In this document: positions 26,085 to 34,706 of the stretch, in pieces
Layout: every line of letters begins with the position of its first letter
Numbering within the stretch: position 1 is the stretch's first letter
Assembly (NCBI GenBank): GCA_963669435.1
Contig: OY770025.1
Coordinates: 2,976,001-3,040,000 of the forward strand
Direction of reading: 5' to 3'
DNA from: CALJFL01 sp963669435
GTDB taxonomy: Bacteria; Pseudomonadota; Gammaproteobacteria; Pseudomonadales; Halieaceae
DNA: 64,000 nucleotides
The notes under the pieces: model-generated
Told to the model about the DNA's origin: nothing
Seen by the model: the letters and a program-made list of their open reading frames with translations, nothing else
Database searches by the model: none
Translations under genes and position numbers: made by a program

Positions 26085-26513
26085 ATGATCAGTACTGCCA
26101 TCCTTGGACCGGTTGTCGTACTACTGTTGTTGAGCACCGTCATGTGGGCCTGGATGTATATCACCCGGGTGCCCGCTGTGCAGAAAGCGGGTATGAAGCT
26201 TGACCCCCATGCGGCGCGGGGAGAGCAGATGTCACAATTGCCCGCCGAGGTGCGCTGGAAGGCGGACAATTACAACCATCTGATGGAACAGCCCACGGTC
26301 TTTTATGCAACTGCGTTTACCCTGGCGTTGCTCGGCGCGGGCGATGGGCTGAATCTGACATTGGCCTGGGTATACGTGGTGATACGGGTGATCCATAGCC
26401 TGGTGCAGGCAACCTGGAACAAGATCGAAGTACGCTTCGCCATCTTTTTGTTGTCCGGATTCGTGCTCGCCGCGCTTATTGTTCGCGCTGCCCTGGTGAT
26501 CTGGGGAAGTTGA
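26085..26513 (+). CDS. MAPEG family membrane protein
   Basis: Integral membrane protein of 142 residues with four predicted helices (about 4-25, 70-90, 92-110 and 118-140). The family motif lies in RWKADNYNHLMEQPTVFYA, where Asn and Glu bind glutathione in eukaryotic members. MAPEG proteins conjugate or reduce lipophilic compounds with glutathione; bacterial substrates are mostly unknown. GAGGAG precedes the ATG by six bases. The next gene starts 27 bp after its stop. Confidence 0.9.
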   Translation: MISTAILGPVVVLLLLSTVMWAWMYITRVPAVQKAGMKLDPHAARGEQMSQLPAEVRWKADNYNHLMEQPTVFYATAFTLALLGAGDGLNLTLAWVYVVIRVIHSLVQATWNKIEVRFAIFLLSGFVLAALIVRAALVIWGS

Positions 26514-26540
26514 AATCGGATTGATTACCGGGAGAGTTGA

Positions 26541-27848
26541 GTGTCTGTCAGTGGCGGTCCTTTAGCGCGCACGCTTAAAGTTCTATCGTCTATAGAGCCC
26601 AATGAAATTCGAGCAACAGCTGCCTCGTTCAGCTTTGTGTTTTTGCTCATGGTGTCCTATTACCTGCTCCGGCCCGTGCGCGACGCCATGGCCAGCGACT
26701 GGAGTGATGCCGAAGTCAGCACGCTCTGGACCATTAACTTCTTCGTCAGTACCGCGATTGTCGCACTCTATGGAATAGCGGTTAGCCGGGTTCGATTCCG
26801 TATCCTGGTCCCCTCGGTTTACACCTTTTTTGCGCTCAGCTTTGTGGCCTTTTTCCTTTGGGTGCAGACGGTGGAGGATCGCGATCTCATCGACAAGATG
26901 TTTTATGTTTGGGTCAGCGTCTTTGCGCTTTTCCATGTCTCCGTGTTCTGGAGCTTTATGGCTGACCTGTTCAATAAGGATCAGGCTGGGCGCCTGTTCT
27001 CTGTGATCGCCGCCGGGGCGAGTCTTGGGGCTATCGTGGGTCCGTTGCTATCCGGACTGTTTGCCCAGTCCCTGGTAGTGGAAACGCTGATCCTGATGGC
27101 GGCTGCCATACTGTTACTGCCAGTGCCGCTGGTGTTTTACCTGGGTGCTCTCAAAGGTACCGACCTTGGCAATGCCGGCCTGCACAGCGACACCGAGAGT
27201 CTCAAGATTGGTGGCAATCCGTTTAATGGATTTAAGGAGTTTTTTAGCAATCCCTACCTGATGGGTATCGGCGTGTTCATCATTCTTTACACCGGCATCG
27301 GCTCGTTTGTTTACTTCGAGCAAAAAAACCTGCTGGTAGAATATGACCGCGAGACCCGGACGATGATCTACGGCTATCGCGACGCGTTAGTTAACACACT
27401 GACCTATGTCCTCGCGTTTTTCGTTACCGGGCGCCTGGTCAACCGGGTGGGTATGCCCTTTGCGCTCGCTGTCGTGCCCTTCTGTATCGTCTTCGGGATG
27501 CTTGTTCTCGCGTTTTCGCCGGTGCTTGTTGTGGCTATTGGCATGCATGTCGCATCCAAGGCAGGTAACTACGGCGTTACCCGACCGGCGCGCGAGGTAT
27601 TGTTCACACTGGTCGATCGCGAGAGCCGTTTCAAGACCAAACCGGTGGTGGACATTGTCGCCTACCGTGGGGGTGACGTGATCATGAGCTGGTTTTTTAC
27701 CGGTCTCAGCCAGGGTGTGGGACTCGGCATGGCGGGCATCGCTGTGGTTGGGGCAGTGCTCGCTGGCCTGTGGGCTTATGTGGGGGTATTGCTTGGGCGC
27801 AGCTATAATCGCAGGGTTGCAAGCTTGCCCGCAGCCGCCGATCCCTGA
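26541..27848 (+). CDS. 12-helix transporter, ATP/ADP translocase-like (NTP/NDP exchanger superfamily)
   Basis: Membrane protein of 435 residues with about 12 helices; GTG start with GGGAGAG a few bases upstream. The N terminus has SFVFLLMVSYYLLRPVRDAM, a pattern seen in the bacterial relatives of plastid/Rickettsia ATP/ADP translocases (COG3202), and SVFWSFMADLFNKDQAGRLF resembles the MFS-like loop of the same group. Free-living bacteria carry such proteins without known nucleotide exchange; function here should not be taken as energy parasitism. A general MFS transporter is the alternative. Confidence 0.75.
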   Translation: MSVSGGPLARTLKVLSSIEPNEIRATAASFSFVFLLMVSYYLLRPVRDAMASDWSDAEVSTLWTINFFVSTAIVALYGIAVSRVRFRILVPSVYTFFALSFVAFFLWVQTVEDRDLIDKMFYVWVSVFALFHVSVFWSFMADLFNKDQAGRLFSVIAAGASLGAIVGPLLSGLFAQSLVVETLILMAAAILLLPVPLVFYLGALKGTDLGNAGLHSDTESLKIGGNPFNGFKEFFSNPYLMGIGVFIILYTGIGSFVYFEQKNLLVEYDRETRTMIYGYRDALVNTLTYVLAFFVTGRLVNRVGMPFALAVVPFCIVFGMLVLAFSPVLVVAIGMHVASKAGNYGVTRPAREVLFTLVDRESRFKTKPVVDIVAYRGGDVIMSWFFTGLSQGVGLGMAGIAVVGAVLAGLWAYVGVLLGRSYNRRVASLPAAADP

Positions 27849-27913
27849 CACGTTTCTAACTCGCGGGGTATTGTTCGGGGGCCTCGCCTTCTATTACCAC
27901 TAGGAGATTGTCT

Positions 27914-28588
27914 ATGAACCAGCAACAAGCTTTGCCCCTGAGGGTGGACATTGTCTCCGATGTGGTTTGTCCCTGGTGCATCATCGGGTACTTGCAGCTC
28001 GAGAAAGCACTTGCGCAGCTACCCGGGCTGTTCGAGGTTGAGTACCACTGGCAGCCCTTTGAGTTGAATCCGCAGATGCCTGAATCGGGGCAAGACCTGC
28101 GAGAACATATCGCACAGAAGTACGGTTCCACGCCGGAACAAAGTCGCGGTGCTAGGCAGCGACTGAAGGACCTTGGTGATAGCCTCGGATTTACCTTCGA
28201 TTATTACGAGGGTATGCGCATGGCAAATACCTTCAAGGCACATCAGCTGTTGCATTGGGCCCAGGAGCAGGGCAGGCAAATGGAACTGAAGTTGGCCCTG
28301 TTCGAGGCCTTCTTTACCCGTCGGGAGAATGTCGGCGAGGTGGAGCAATTGTCTTTGATCGCTGAGCGAGTGGGCCTTGGCCGTGAGGAGGCGCTGGCGG
28401 TGTTGAGCGACCAACGTTATGCCGACGTGGTGCGGCAAAGCCAGGCCCAGTGGCTGGAAAAGGATGTACACGCGGTACCCATGTTTTATTTCCAGCGGTC
28501 CTATGGTGTCCCCGGCGCCCAGGAGGCCGAGACCTTTGTTCGGGTGCTGAGCAAGATTCGGGAGCGGGAGCTGGCCGCGACCGCCTGA
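27914..28588 (+). CDS. DsbA-family oxidoreductase, FrnE-like
   Basis: Thioredoxin-fold oxidoreductase of 224 residues. The active site is VVCPWCIIG (CPWC) near residue 17, followed by the DsbA helical insert and VPMFYFQRSYGVPGAQ, with the cis-Pro region of the FrnE/polyketide 2-hydroxychromene isomerase-like branch. There is no signal peptide, so it acts in the cytoplasm. A TTG six bases upstream is in frame, but ATG at 27914 has TAGGAG seven bases ahead. A hairpin follows the stop. Confidence 0.92.
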   Translation: MNQQQALPLRVDIVSDVVCPWCIIGYLQLEKALAQLPGLFEVEYHWQPFELNPQMPESGQDLREHIAQKYGSTPEQSRGARQRLKDLGDSLGFTFDYYEGMRMANTFKAHQLLHWAQEQGRQMELKLALFEAFFTRRENVGEVEQLSLIAERVGLGREEALAVLSDQRYADVVRQSQAQWLEKDVHAVPMFYFQRSYGVPGAQEAETFVRVLSKIRERELAATA

Positions 28589-28590
28589 AC

Positions 28591-28616
28591 GAAAAACGCC
28601 GGGCAAAACCCGGCGT
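28591..28616 (-). terminator. Rho-independent terminator of the pyrophosphatase gene
   Basis: ACGCCGGG (28596-28603) pairs with CCCGGCGT (28609-28616) around the loop CAAAA. On the minus strand the hairpin is followed by TTTTTC, so it ends transcription coming from the pyrophosphatase gene, whose stop is 24 bases upstream. On the plus strand there is no T-tract, but the stem may still protect the end of the FrnE mRNA. Confidence 0.85.
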
Positions 28617-28639
28617 GCAGCGTTACTTGCCTCTTCAGA

Positions 28640-30628
28640 TCACAGTAAAGGCGCAATCACCAGGCTGACAATCGCCATCACGTTGATCAGGATATTCATC
28701 GACGGACCTGACGTATCTTTGAATGGGTCGCCAACGGTATCGCCAACAACTGCCGCCGCATGGGTATCGGAACCCTTGCCGCCCAGGTTGCCTTTCTCGA
28801 CAAACTTCTTCGCGTTGTCCCAGGCACCACCGGCATTTGCCATCATCAGAGCCATCAGCACACAGCCCAGCAGCGCGCCACCCAACATGCCGCCCAGTGA
28901 CTCCGCACCCAGTCCAAAGCCGACGGCAACGGGGGCCGCTACGGCGATAGCGCCTGGCAGAATCATACGCTTGAGCGCGGCGGTAGTGGCAATATCAACG
29001 CAGCGGGCGGTATCGGGTTCACCGGTACCTTCGAGCAGGCCTGGAATCTCGCGGAACTGCCGGCGGATTTCATTGATCATGTCGAAGGCTGCATCACCAA
29101 CGGCTGTCATGGTGATGGAGGCGATCAGGAAGGGGATGGTGCCACCTATGAACATGCCAACCAACACCGTAGGGTCAGACATTTCCAGAGAGAAACCCGG
29201 ATGGTGAACCTCCACGGTTTCCACAAAAGCAGCGATGATAGCCAGTGCCGCCAGCGCCGCAGCACCAATGGCAAAGCCCTTGCCGATGGCCGCGGTAGTG
29301 TTGCCCACTTCGTCCAGGCCGTCGGTGATTTTGCGGGTGTCTTCGCCCATGGCTGCCATTTCGGCGATACCACCGGCGTTGTCCGCTACCGGACCGTAGG
29401 CGTCAATGGCCATGGTGATGCCGACTGTTGCCAGCATTCCCACCGCAGCAATGCCGACGCCGTAGAGCCCGGAGAGCTCTGTGGATACGAAAATGATGGT
29501 GGCGAGGAACAGTATAGGGAGCACGACAGACTGCATACCGACCGCCAGGCCGGTAATCATCACCGTCGCGGAACCGGTTTCACCCGATTTGGCAATTTTT
29601 TCAACGGGGCTGCCACCGGTGTAGTACTCGGTGATCAAGCCAATGAGCACACCACCGACGGCACCCGATAACACTGACCACCAGACATTACTGTCCAGAC
29701 CCATGCTGTCGATCAGGAACCACGCCATGGCGACAAAAATAACCGGGGCCAGCAAGGTGCCGGAGCGCAGGGCGGCCTCGGGCGCTGCTGCAGAGCGGCT
29801 GCGTACGATCAATATACCGGCCACCGAAGCCAGCAGGCCGATGCTGGCCAGGGCCAGCGGCAGAAACATCATGCCGTCGCGGATTTCTACCGCCATGGTA
29901 GATGCGATGGCGATACAGGCTATCATCGAGCCGCAATAGGATTCGAAGATATCGGAGCCCATGCCGGCAATATCGCCGACGTTGTCACCCACGTTATCGG
30001 CTATCACACCCGGGTTGCGTGGGTCGTCCTCGGGAATACCGGCTTCGACCTTACCGACCAGGTCGGCGCCCACATCAGCACTCTTGGTAAAGATGCCGCC
30101 ACCGACACGAGAGAACAGTGCTACCACTGAACCGCCCATGCCGAAACCGTGAATTGCGTGGGCCGTGGTGGGGTCACCGCCAAAGTACCAGTACACACTG
30201 CCCAGGCCAATAAGACCCAGTGAGGCGACACACAGGCCCATAACTGACCCCCCGTAAAAGGAAATCGACAGCGCGCTGGCGGCTCCTTCCTCGTGGGCCG
30301 CCACCGCGGTGCGCACATTGGCCTTGGTCGCCGCGAACATGCCCAGGTAACCGGCAATCGCCGATGACAGGGCGCCGGCGGTAAACGCGATGGCGGTATT
30401 GGCGCCCAGCGGCGACAGGAAGATCGCGACCAGCAGCACAGCGGCAAAGATGGCGAGCATCTTGTATTCGCGATGCATAAAGACCATGGCGCCCAGGTGT
30501 ATCTGGTCACCGATTTTTTTCACCGCGCCGTCGCCGGCATTGTAACTGGTCATGACTTTATAGATGATAAATGCGGCTATAAGGCCGCCCACGCCAAGAA
30601 TTGGCGGTATTGCGAGGTACTCGGACAT
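28640..30628 (-). CDS. hppA: Membrane-bound ion-pumping pyrophosphatase, K+-dependent type
   Basis: Couples hydrolysis of pyrophosphate to export of H+ or Na+, 662 residues and about 16 helices. Acidic pyrophosphate/Mg motifs are visible: DVGADLVGKVE, DNVGDNVGDIAGMGSD and GDTVGDPFKDTSGPS. The K+-dependence site reads GNTTAAIGKGF; Ala after GNTTA marks the K+-requiring subfamily, where K+-independent enzymes have Lys. That subfamily includes both H+ and Na+ pumps, so the ion is open; a marine host makes Na+ plausible. Ends at the membrane with VIAPLL. A terminator follows. Confidence 0.95.
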   Translation of the reverse strand: MSEYLAIPPILGVGGLIAAFIIYKVMTSYNAGDGAVKKIGDQIHLGAMVFMHREYKMLAIFAAVLLVAIFLSPLGANTAIAFTAGALSSAIAGYLGMFAATKANVRTAVAAHEEGAASALSISFYGGSVMGLCVASLGLIGLGSVYWYFGGDPTTAHAIHGFGMGGSVVALFSRVGGGIFTKSADVGADLVGKVEAGIPEDDPRNPGVIADNVGDNVGDIAGMGSDIFESYCGSMIACIAIASTMAVEIRDGMMFLPLALASIGLLASVAGILIVRSRSAAAPEAALRSGTLLAPVIFVAMAWFLIDSMGLDSNVWWSVLSGAVGGVLIGLITEYYTGGSPVEKIAKSGETGSATVMITGLAVGMQSVVLPILFLATIIFVSTELSGLYGVGIAAVGMLATVGITMAIDAYGPVADNAGGIAEMAAMGEDTRKITDGLDEVGNTTAAIGKGFAIGAAALAALAIIAAFVETVEVHHPGFSLEMSDPTVLVGMFIGGTIPFLIASITMTAVGDAAFDMINEIRRQFREIPGLLEGTGEPDTARCVDIATTAALKRMILPGAIAVAAPVAVGFGLGAESLGGMLGGALLGCVLMALMMANAGGAWDNAKKFVEKGNLGGKGSDTHAAAVVGDTVGDPFKDTSGPSMNILINVMAIVSLVIAPLL

Positions 30629-30689
30629 ATCTGTTTCCCTGAGCTTATTATTTTAACGCAGCTGGCATGCTACCTAACTTGGGCGCGGG

Positions 30690-30717
30690 GTGACAAGCGA
30701 TAAGAGCCTATTACAAT
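30690..30717 (+). promoter_or_regulatory. Candidate sigma70 promoter for the TMEM143-like gene
   Basis: GTGACA at 30690-30695 and TACAAT at 30712-30717 each match the consensus at five of six bases and are 16 bases apart. Transcription would start near 30724, about 33 bases before the TTG start at 30757. The divergent pyrophosphatase gene begins at 30628. Confidence 0.45.
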
Positions 30718-30756
30718 GAGCTGGCTTGGCCCGGGTAGGGCGATGGAGGGGCAGAA

Positions 30757-31956
30757 TTGGACAAGAATAACGAGCCGGCGATTACCCCATTGAGGTTTAT
30801 CCCCTTTCGCCGCAGCGACATTATCCGTATGTGCCTGGCGGAGAATTTGCTGGACGAACCAGGTAACGAGAATTTTCAGCGCGCTCGCCAGCACATTGAG
30901 CGCGTTTTTGGCACCGAGTTTCATGCGATTCGGCAGCAATTGAAAGATGCCTATGCACCATTGGACCCCGATGCTGACACTCGCCTGGTTGCTGGCGTCG
31001 ACAGGCCACCGACGGTGCCCCTGGCCGAGACCATCGAAGCTGTGCTGGAGCGCGCCAATTATGAGCGCGTGACCGAGCAGACATTGCAGGAGGCTTTTGC
31101 CGCCGCCTCCATGTTTCATATCAAGCTGAGCGTGGACCTGTCTGAGTTTGATGAAGTATTGCTGTATACGCGCGGCGCCAATCTGAGGGAAGAACGAGTC
31201 AGGACCTGGTTTGGTCTTCGGCAGAAGACGATTGCCTTCTGCAACTACGACCGCGTGGTGCTGTTTCTGAAGTTTCGTGACAAGGTGTCTGGCATTACCG
31301 CTGGCGCCGCTCCTCGAGCGGGCAGCACAATGCTCAAGCTGTTTCAAAATGTGCCCGACGCCGACCTTGAAATGCTGTTTCCCAACACGCGCGTCGGCAT
31401 GCGCCTGACTGACAAACTGCTGATCGGTGTGCCGGCTTTGATCAGTGGTGGGATTGTCTTCACCACCAAGCTGGGCGCAACGCTGGTACTGATAGGTTCG
31501 TTGATTGGATTCTGGCTGGGTACACGCAATGAGCCGGTGACCCTGGATCGCGGGGCCGTGCTGGCGCTGCTGGCCGGTTTCGGTGCAATTGGTGGCTACC
31601 TGTGGAAGCAATACAGTAACTTTCGCAATCGCAAGCTGCGTTTTTCCCAGGCGCTTACTGAGAATCTCTACTTTAAGTTGCTGGACAACAATAGCGGAGT
31701 TTTGCTTCGCATCGTAGACGATGCCGAAGATTCAGAGTGTAAAGAGAGCTTGCTGGCCTATTTTTTCTTGCTGTCCATGGACCAACCGGTAACGGCTGAG
31801 ACACTGGATTCAGCTATAGAGTCATGGTTTGCGCGGCGCTGGCAGTGTCAGCTCGATTTCGAAATAGACGATGCACTTGGCAAACTCTTACAGCTCGAGT
31901 TGGCACACTGTGAGAATGGTTTGTGGCGGGCCCTCGATCTCCCCGCAAATAACTGA
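30757..31956 (+). CDS. TMEM143/DUF3754 family membrane protein
   Basis: A 399-residue protein of unknown function. The N-terminal half is soluble (ITPLRFIPFRRSDIIRMCL, FHIKLSVDLSEFDEVLLYTRG, KTIAFCNYDRVVLFLKF), and two adjacent helices lie at about 220-270 (ALISGGIVFTTKLGATLVLI and LALLAGFGAIGGYLW), followed by the conserved FRNRKLRFSQALTENLYFKLLD. This is the DUF3754 pattern, shared with the mitochondrial protein TMEM143. Start is TTG with GGAGG 10 bases upstream. The C-terminal domain (residues about 300-399) has a winged-helix-like look, which is weakly supported. Confidence 0.82.
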   Translation: MDKNNEPAITPLRFIPFRRSDIIRMCLAENLLDEPGNENFQRARQHIERVFGTEFHAIRQQLKDAYAPLDPDADTRLVAGVDRPPTVPLAETIEAVLERANYERVTEQTLQEAFAAASMFHIKLSVDLSEFDEVLLYTRGANLREERVRTWFGLRQKTIAFCNYDRVVLFLKFRDKVSGITAGAAPRAGSTMLKLFQNVPDADLEMLFPNTRVGMRLTDKLLIGVPALISGGIVFTTKLGATLVLIGSLIGFWLGTRNEPVTLDRGAVLALLAGFGAIGGYLWKQYSNFRNRKLRFSQALTENLYFKLLDNNSGVLLRIVDDAEDSECKESLLAYFFLLSMDQPVTAETLDSAIESWFARRWQCQLDFEIDDALGKLLQLELAHCENGLWRALDLPANN

Positions 31957-32345
31957 AAACCTTCATCGAGAGTTTGTCAGTGGCGTGGCGCTCTGACGAT
32001 TAGGTGGGATCTTCAAGTCGTTGCTGGACTAAAGTTCTAGTCCAGGCATTGGTATTGAAAACATCACCGCTTGTCCGTGTTTCTAAATGTTCGGTTTTAT
32101 TGCAACTCTGTTGAGCGTTCTGCGTTTAAACCTTGCTATACAGGTATAAAACTTGTTCCGCGACCGTAAGATTTGTGCGGGAGTTTTGTGAATTATGGCC
32201 AAGTTTAGGGGTGATCTGGGCGATGGCCAAGGCAGTAAACATTGCTATGATGATTCGACAGCTTTGCAGGATAACCATAACAGGGAACCGTTTTCTCTCA
32301 CCTTGGTTAGCAATAACTAAGATAACAAAGATAAAAGGTATCGCA
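31957..32345. other. 389-bp upstream region of the second TonB receptor
   Basis: No complete gene is visible. The region is more AT-rich than its neighbours and holds a perfect 8-base inverted repeat (32024-32045), -10-like hexamers TATACA (32137-32142) and TATAAA (32145-32150) without a good -35, and a long leader. The receptor frame stays open back to 32133, but residues coded there are not signal-like; AAAGG stands just before the ATG at 32346. A regulated promoter is the most likely content. Confidence 0.5.
32024..32045. promoter_or_regulatory. Perfect inverted repeat upstream of the second TonB receptor
   Basis: CTGGACTA (32024-32031) and TAGTCCAG (32038-32045) are exact reverse complements with a six-base spacer AAGTTC. 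The geometry suits a dimeric regulator such as a LuxR- or response-regulator-type protein. It is about 100 bp before the -10-like hexamers and 300 bp before the ATG, so upstream activation is possible. The protein that would bind it is not known. Confidence 0.45.
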
Positions 32346-34643
32346 ATGACTCAACAAAACTCGCAAACAGGATTTATCAAGCCGCTCACCCTGGCAGTCG
32401 GTATAGCCTCGGTTGGCCTTACAGCGCCCACGGCCATGGCACAAAACTCGGAGCGGGCAACCTCTGCACTGTTGGAGGAAGTGGTAGTTACGGCACGGAA
32501 GCGAGAAGAGGGCTCCCAGGAAGTACCCTTGTCTATCAGTGCTTTTGGCTCTGACCAGATGGACGCGCTGAAGCTGCGCGACCTGGGTAACCTCGCAGTG
32601 GGATTGCCGAATGTGGCGATGGATGACGTGGGTACCACCCGCGGCTATGCGAACTTCTCTATCCGCGGGCTGGGTATTAATAGCTCTATTATCTCAATCG
32701 ACCCGACGGTCGGAGTTTTTGTAGACCAGGTTTACCTGGGCACCCCGGGTGGCGTGATTTTTGACGTATTTGACCTGGAGAGCATCGAGGTGCTGCGCGG
32801 CCCCCAGGGCATCCTGTTCGGGCGCAACGTGACGGGCGGTGCGGTACTGATGCGCACCAAAAAGCCCGGCGATTCCTTTGAAGCTACCTTCAGGGGCGCT
32901 TTGGAAGGCGGCGGCGACGGCGGCCTGAACCGTTACCTGATGGGTACTGTCGGCGGTCCTGTGACCGATAACCTGGCAGCAAAACTGACGGTGTATTGGA
33001 ATGATGACGAGGGGTATTTCGAGAACGAGTTTACTGGCAATGATTTCGGTGCGATTACCCAGGAGAACGTGCGCGGTACGGTGGTGTGGACACCCACCGA
33101 TACCAGTGAACTTGTGCTGCGCTACCAGTGGACCGATATCGAAGGTGATGGGCCGACCTCCCAGACACACACCAACGGGCGCGGTGTCCCCGGTGCTTTT
33201 GTAAACTTCAAGCGCGACAGCTTTGATTTTTCAATCGACGAAGAAGGTCAGGGCAATATCCAGTCTGATTTCTTTGTCGCTGAGTACAATATTGATGTGG
33301 ACTTTGGTGACGGTACGATCACCAACATCTTCGGCTGGCGCGAAAGCTACTCGGAAAACCGCGGTGATATTGACGCGCAGCCCGTCTGGTTATTCCACGC
33401 ACCTTCCTGGACCGAGACAGAGCAGTTCAGCAACGAATTGCGCTATAACGGGCTGTTTGCGGAAAAAGCCAACGTCACTACTGGCCTTTACTGGTTCGAA
33501 AATGATGTGAACTATGCCGAGCGTCGTGAGCTTGCTGGCTTCATTCTCAACAATGCCCAGGCCGCCGGTTACTTCGACGGTGGTGGCCTTTATGACGTCG
33601 AAACCTTTGGTGCATTCTTTTCGCTGGATTACGATTTCTCCGATAATCTCAGCCTGACCGCTGGCATTCGCTATACCTACGAAACCAAGGATGTCCGGGT
33701 CGCGTCCCTTAGCCAGAACTTCGATACTATCCAAACCGGCATTCCCTCGCCCGTTTGTAATCTGGTGAGAAGCACTGTAGGCGAGCCTAAGTGCGAAATA
33801 GACTTTGAAGATGATGAAGATTGGACCAGTTGGTCGCCCAAGCTGGGTTTCACCTATCACCTGTCTGATGATTCGCGAGTGTATGGACACTGGACCCGTG
33901 GCTTCCGCTCCGGCGGATACAATATCCGCAATACGTCATTTGACCCAGCTGATACCCCGGGGCCTTTTGACGAGGAGCAGGTCGATAGCTTCGAGATCGG
34001 CTACAAGTCACAGATGGGCTTCGGCAAACTTAATGCGGCTATATTTTTTAACGACATCTCTGACATGCAGCGTGAACTCAACTCAGCTGGCCCCATTGGT
34101 ACGATTCAGTTGATTCGAAACACCGCCGACGCAGAAATTTGGGGTCTCGAAGTTGATGGCACTTTCGCGCTGACGGATAACCTGTTGATGCTCGCCTCGG
34201 TGGGCTACATAGATGCCAGTTACACCAAAGTCGTCTCGGACCTCAACGAAGACGGTGTGATTGACGGTAAAGACAAAGATCTGGACATTCCCCGTGCCGC
34301 GGAATGGACCTACAGCATCGGCTTTACCCACGACCTGGATATCGGCGACTGGGGCTACATGAGTTCACGGATCAATTACGCCTATCGCGATGATTCAGCT
34401 TATACGGACAGTAACCTTGGCTTTATCCTCGATCAGGAAATCGTCGATGCGGGCATCGACTTCCGCTCCAACGACGGGGTTTGGTCAGTCGGTATATTCG
34501 GCCGTAATTTGCTGGACGACGTGAAACATGGGGGTGACACCCAACTGCCTGACGATATCTTCGGTGTGCCCACGGGCGGGACGTTCTCTCCGCTGTCGCG
34601 CGGTCGTGTTTACGGTGCGGAGCTGGTATATAACTTCTTCTGA
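32346..34643 (+). CDS. TonB-dependent outer-membrane receptor
   Basis: Outer-membrane importer of 765 residues. The signal peptide spans about residues 1-33 and ends TAMAQ; LLEEVVVTARKREEG is the TonB-box region. The plug has YANFSIRGLGINSS, VGVFVDQVYLGTPGG and VEVLRGPQGILFGRNVTGG, and the barrel ends VYGAELVYNFF. It resembles the receptor at 6941 in plan but not closely in sequence. The ATG at 32346 is chosen over an upstream in-frame start (32133) because it begins the signal peptide and has AAAGG in front. Ligand unknown. A terminator follows. Confidence 0.94.
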   Translation: MTQQNSQTGFIKPLTLAVGIASVGLTAPTAMAQNSERATSALLEEVVVTARKREEGSQEVPLSISAFGSDQMDALKLRDLGNLAVGLPNVAMDDVGTTRGYANFSIRGLGINSSIISIDPTVGVFVDQVYLGTPGGVIFDVFDLESIEVLRGPQGILFGRNVTGGAVLMRTKKPGDSFEATFRGALEGGGDGGLNRYLMGTVGGPVTDNLAAKLTVYWNDDEGYFENEFTGNDFGAITQENVRGTVVWTPTDTSELVLRYQWTDIEGDGPTSQTHTNGRGVPGAFVNFKRDSFDFSIDEEGQGNIQSDFFVAEYNIDVDFGDGTITNIFGWRESYSENRGDIDAQPVWLFHAPSWTETEQFSNELRYNGLFAEKANVTTGLYWFENDVNYAERRELAGFILNNAQAAGYFDGGGLYDVETFGAFFSLDYDFSDNLSLTAGIRYTYETKDVRVASLSQNFDTIQTGIPSPVCNLVRSTVGEPKCEIDFEDDEDWTSWSPKLGFTYHLSDDSRVYGHWTRGFRSGGYNIRNTSFDPADTPGPFDEEQVDSFEIGYKSQMGFGKLNAAIFFNDISDMQRELNSAGPIGTIQLIRNTADAEIWGLEVDGTFALTDNLLMLASVGYIDASYTKVVSDLNEDGVIDGKDKDLDIPRAAEWTYSIGFTHDLDIGDWGYMSSRINYAYRDDSAYTDSNLGFILDQEIVDAGIDFRSNDGVWSVGIFGRNLLDDVKHGGDTQLPDDIFGVPTGGTFSPLSRGRVYGAELVYNFF

Positions 34644-34663
34644 TTGGCAGGGGATGATCGATC

Positions 34664-34690
34664 AAAGGCCGGGTTATTCCCGGCCTTTTT
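34664..34690 (+). terminator. Rho-independent terminator, probably bidirectional
   Basis: AAAGGCCGGG (34664-34673) pairs with CCCGGCCTTT (34679-34688) around TTATT and is followed by more T. The minus strand also reads into a short T-run, so it can end both the receptor transcript and the nth transcript arriving from the right. Confidence 0.9.
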
Positions 34691-34706
34691 GTAGGTAATT
34701 CTAGCG

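Noticed and set aside
30670..31611. A 313-residue minus-strand frame opposite the TMEM143-like gene
   Set aside because: Low-complexity shadow composition, rich in Gln and His; the plus-strand gene has a promoter, ribosome site and family match.
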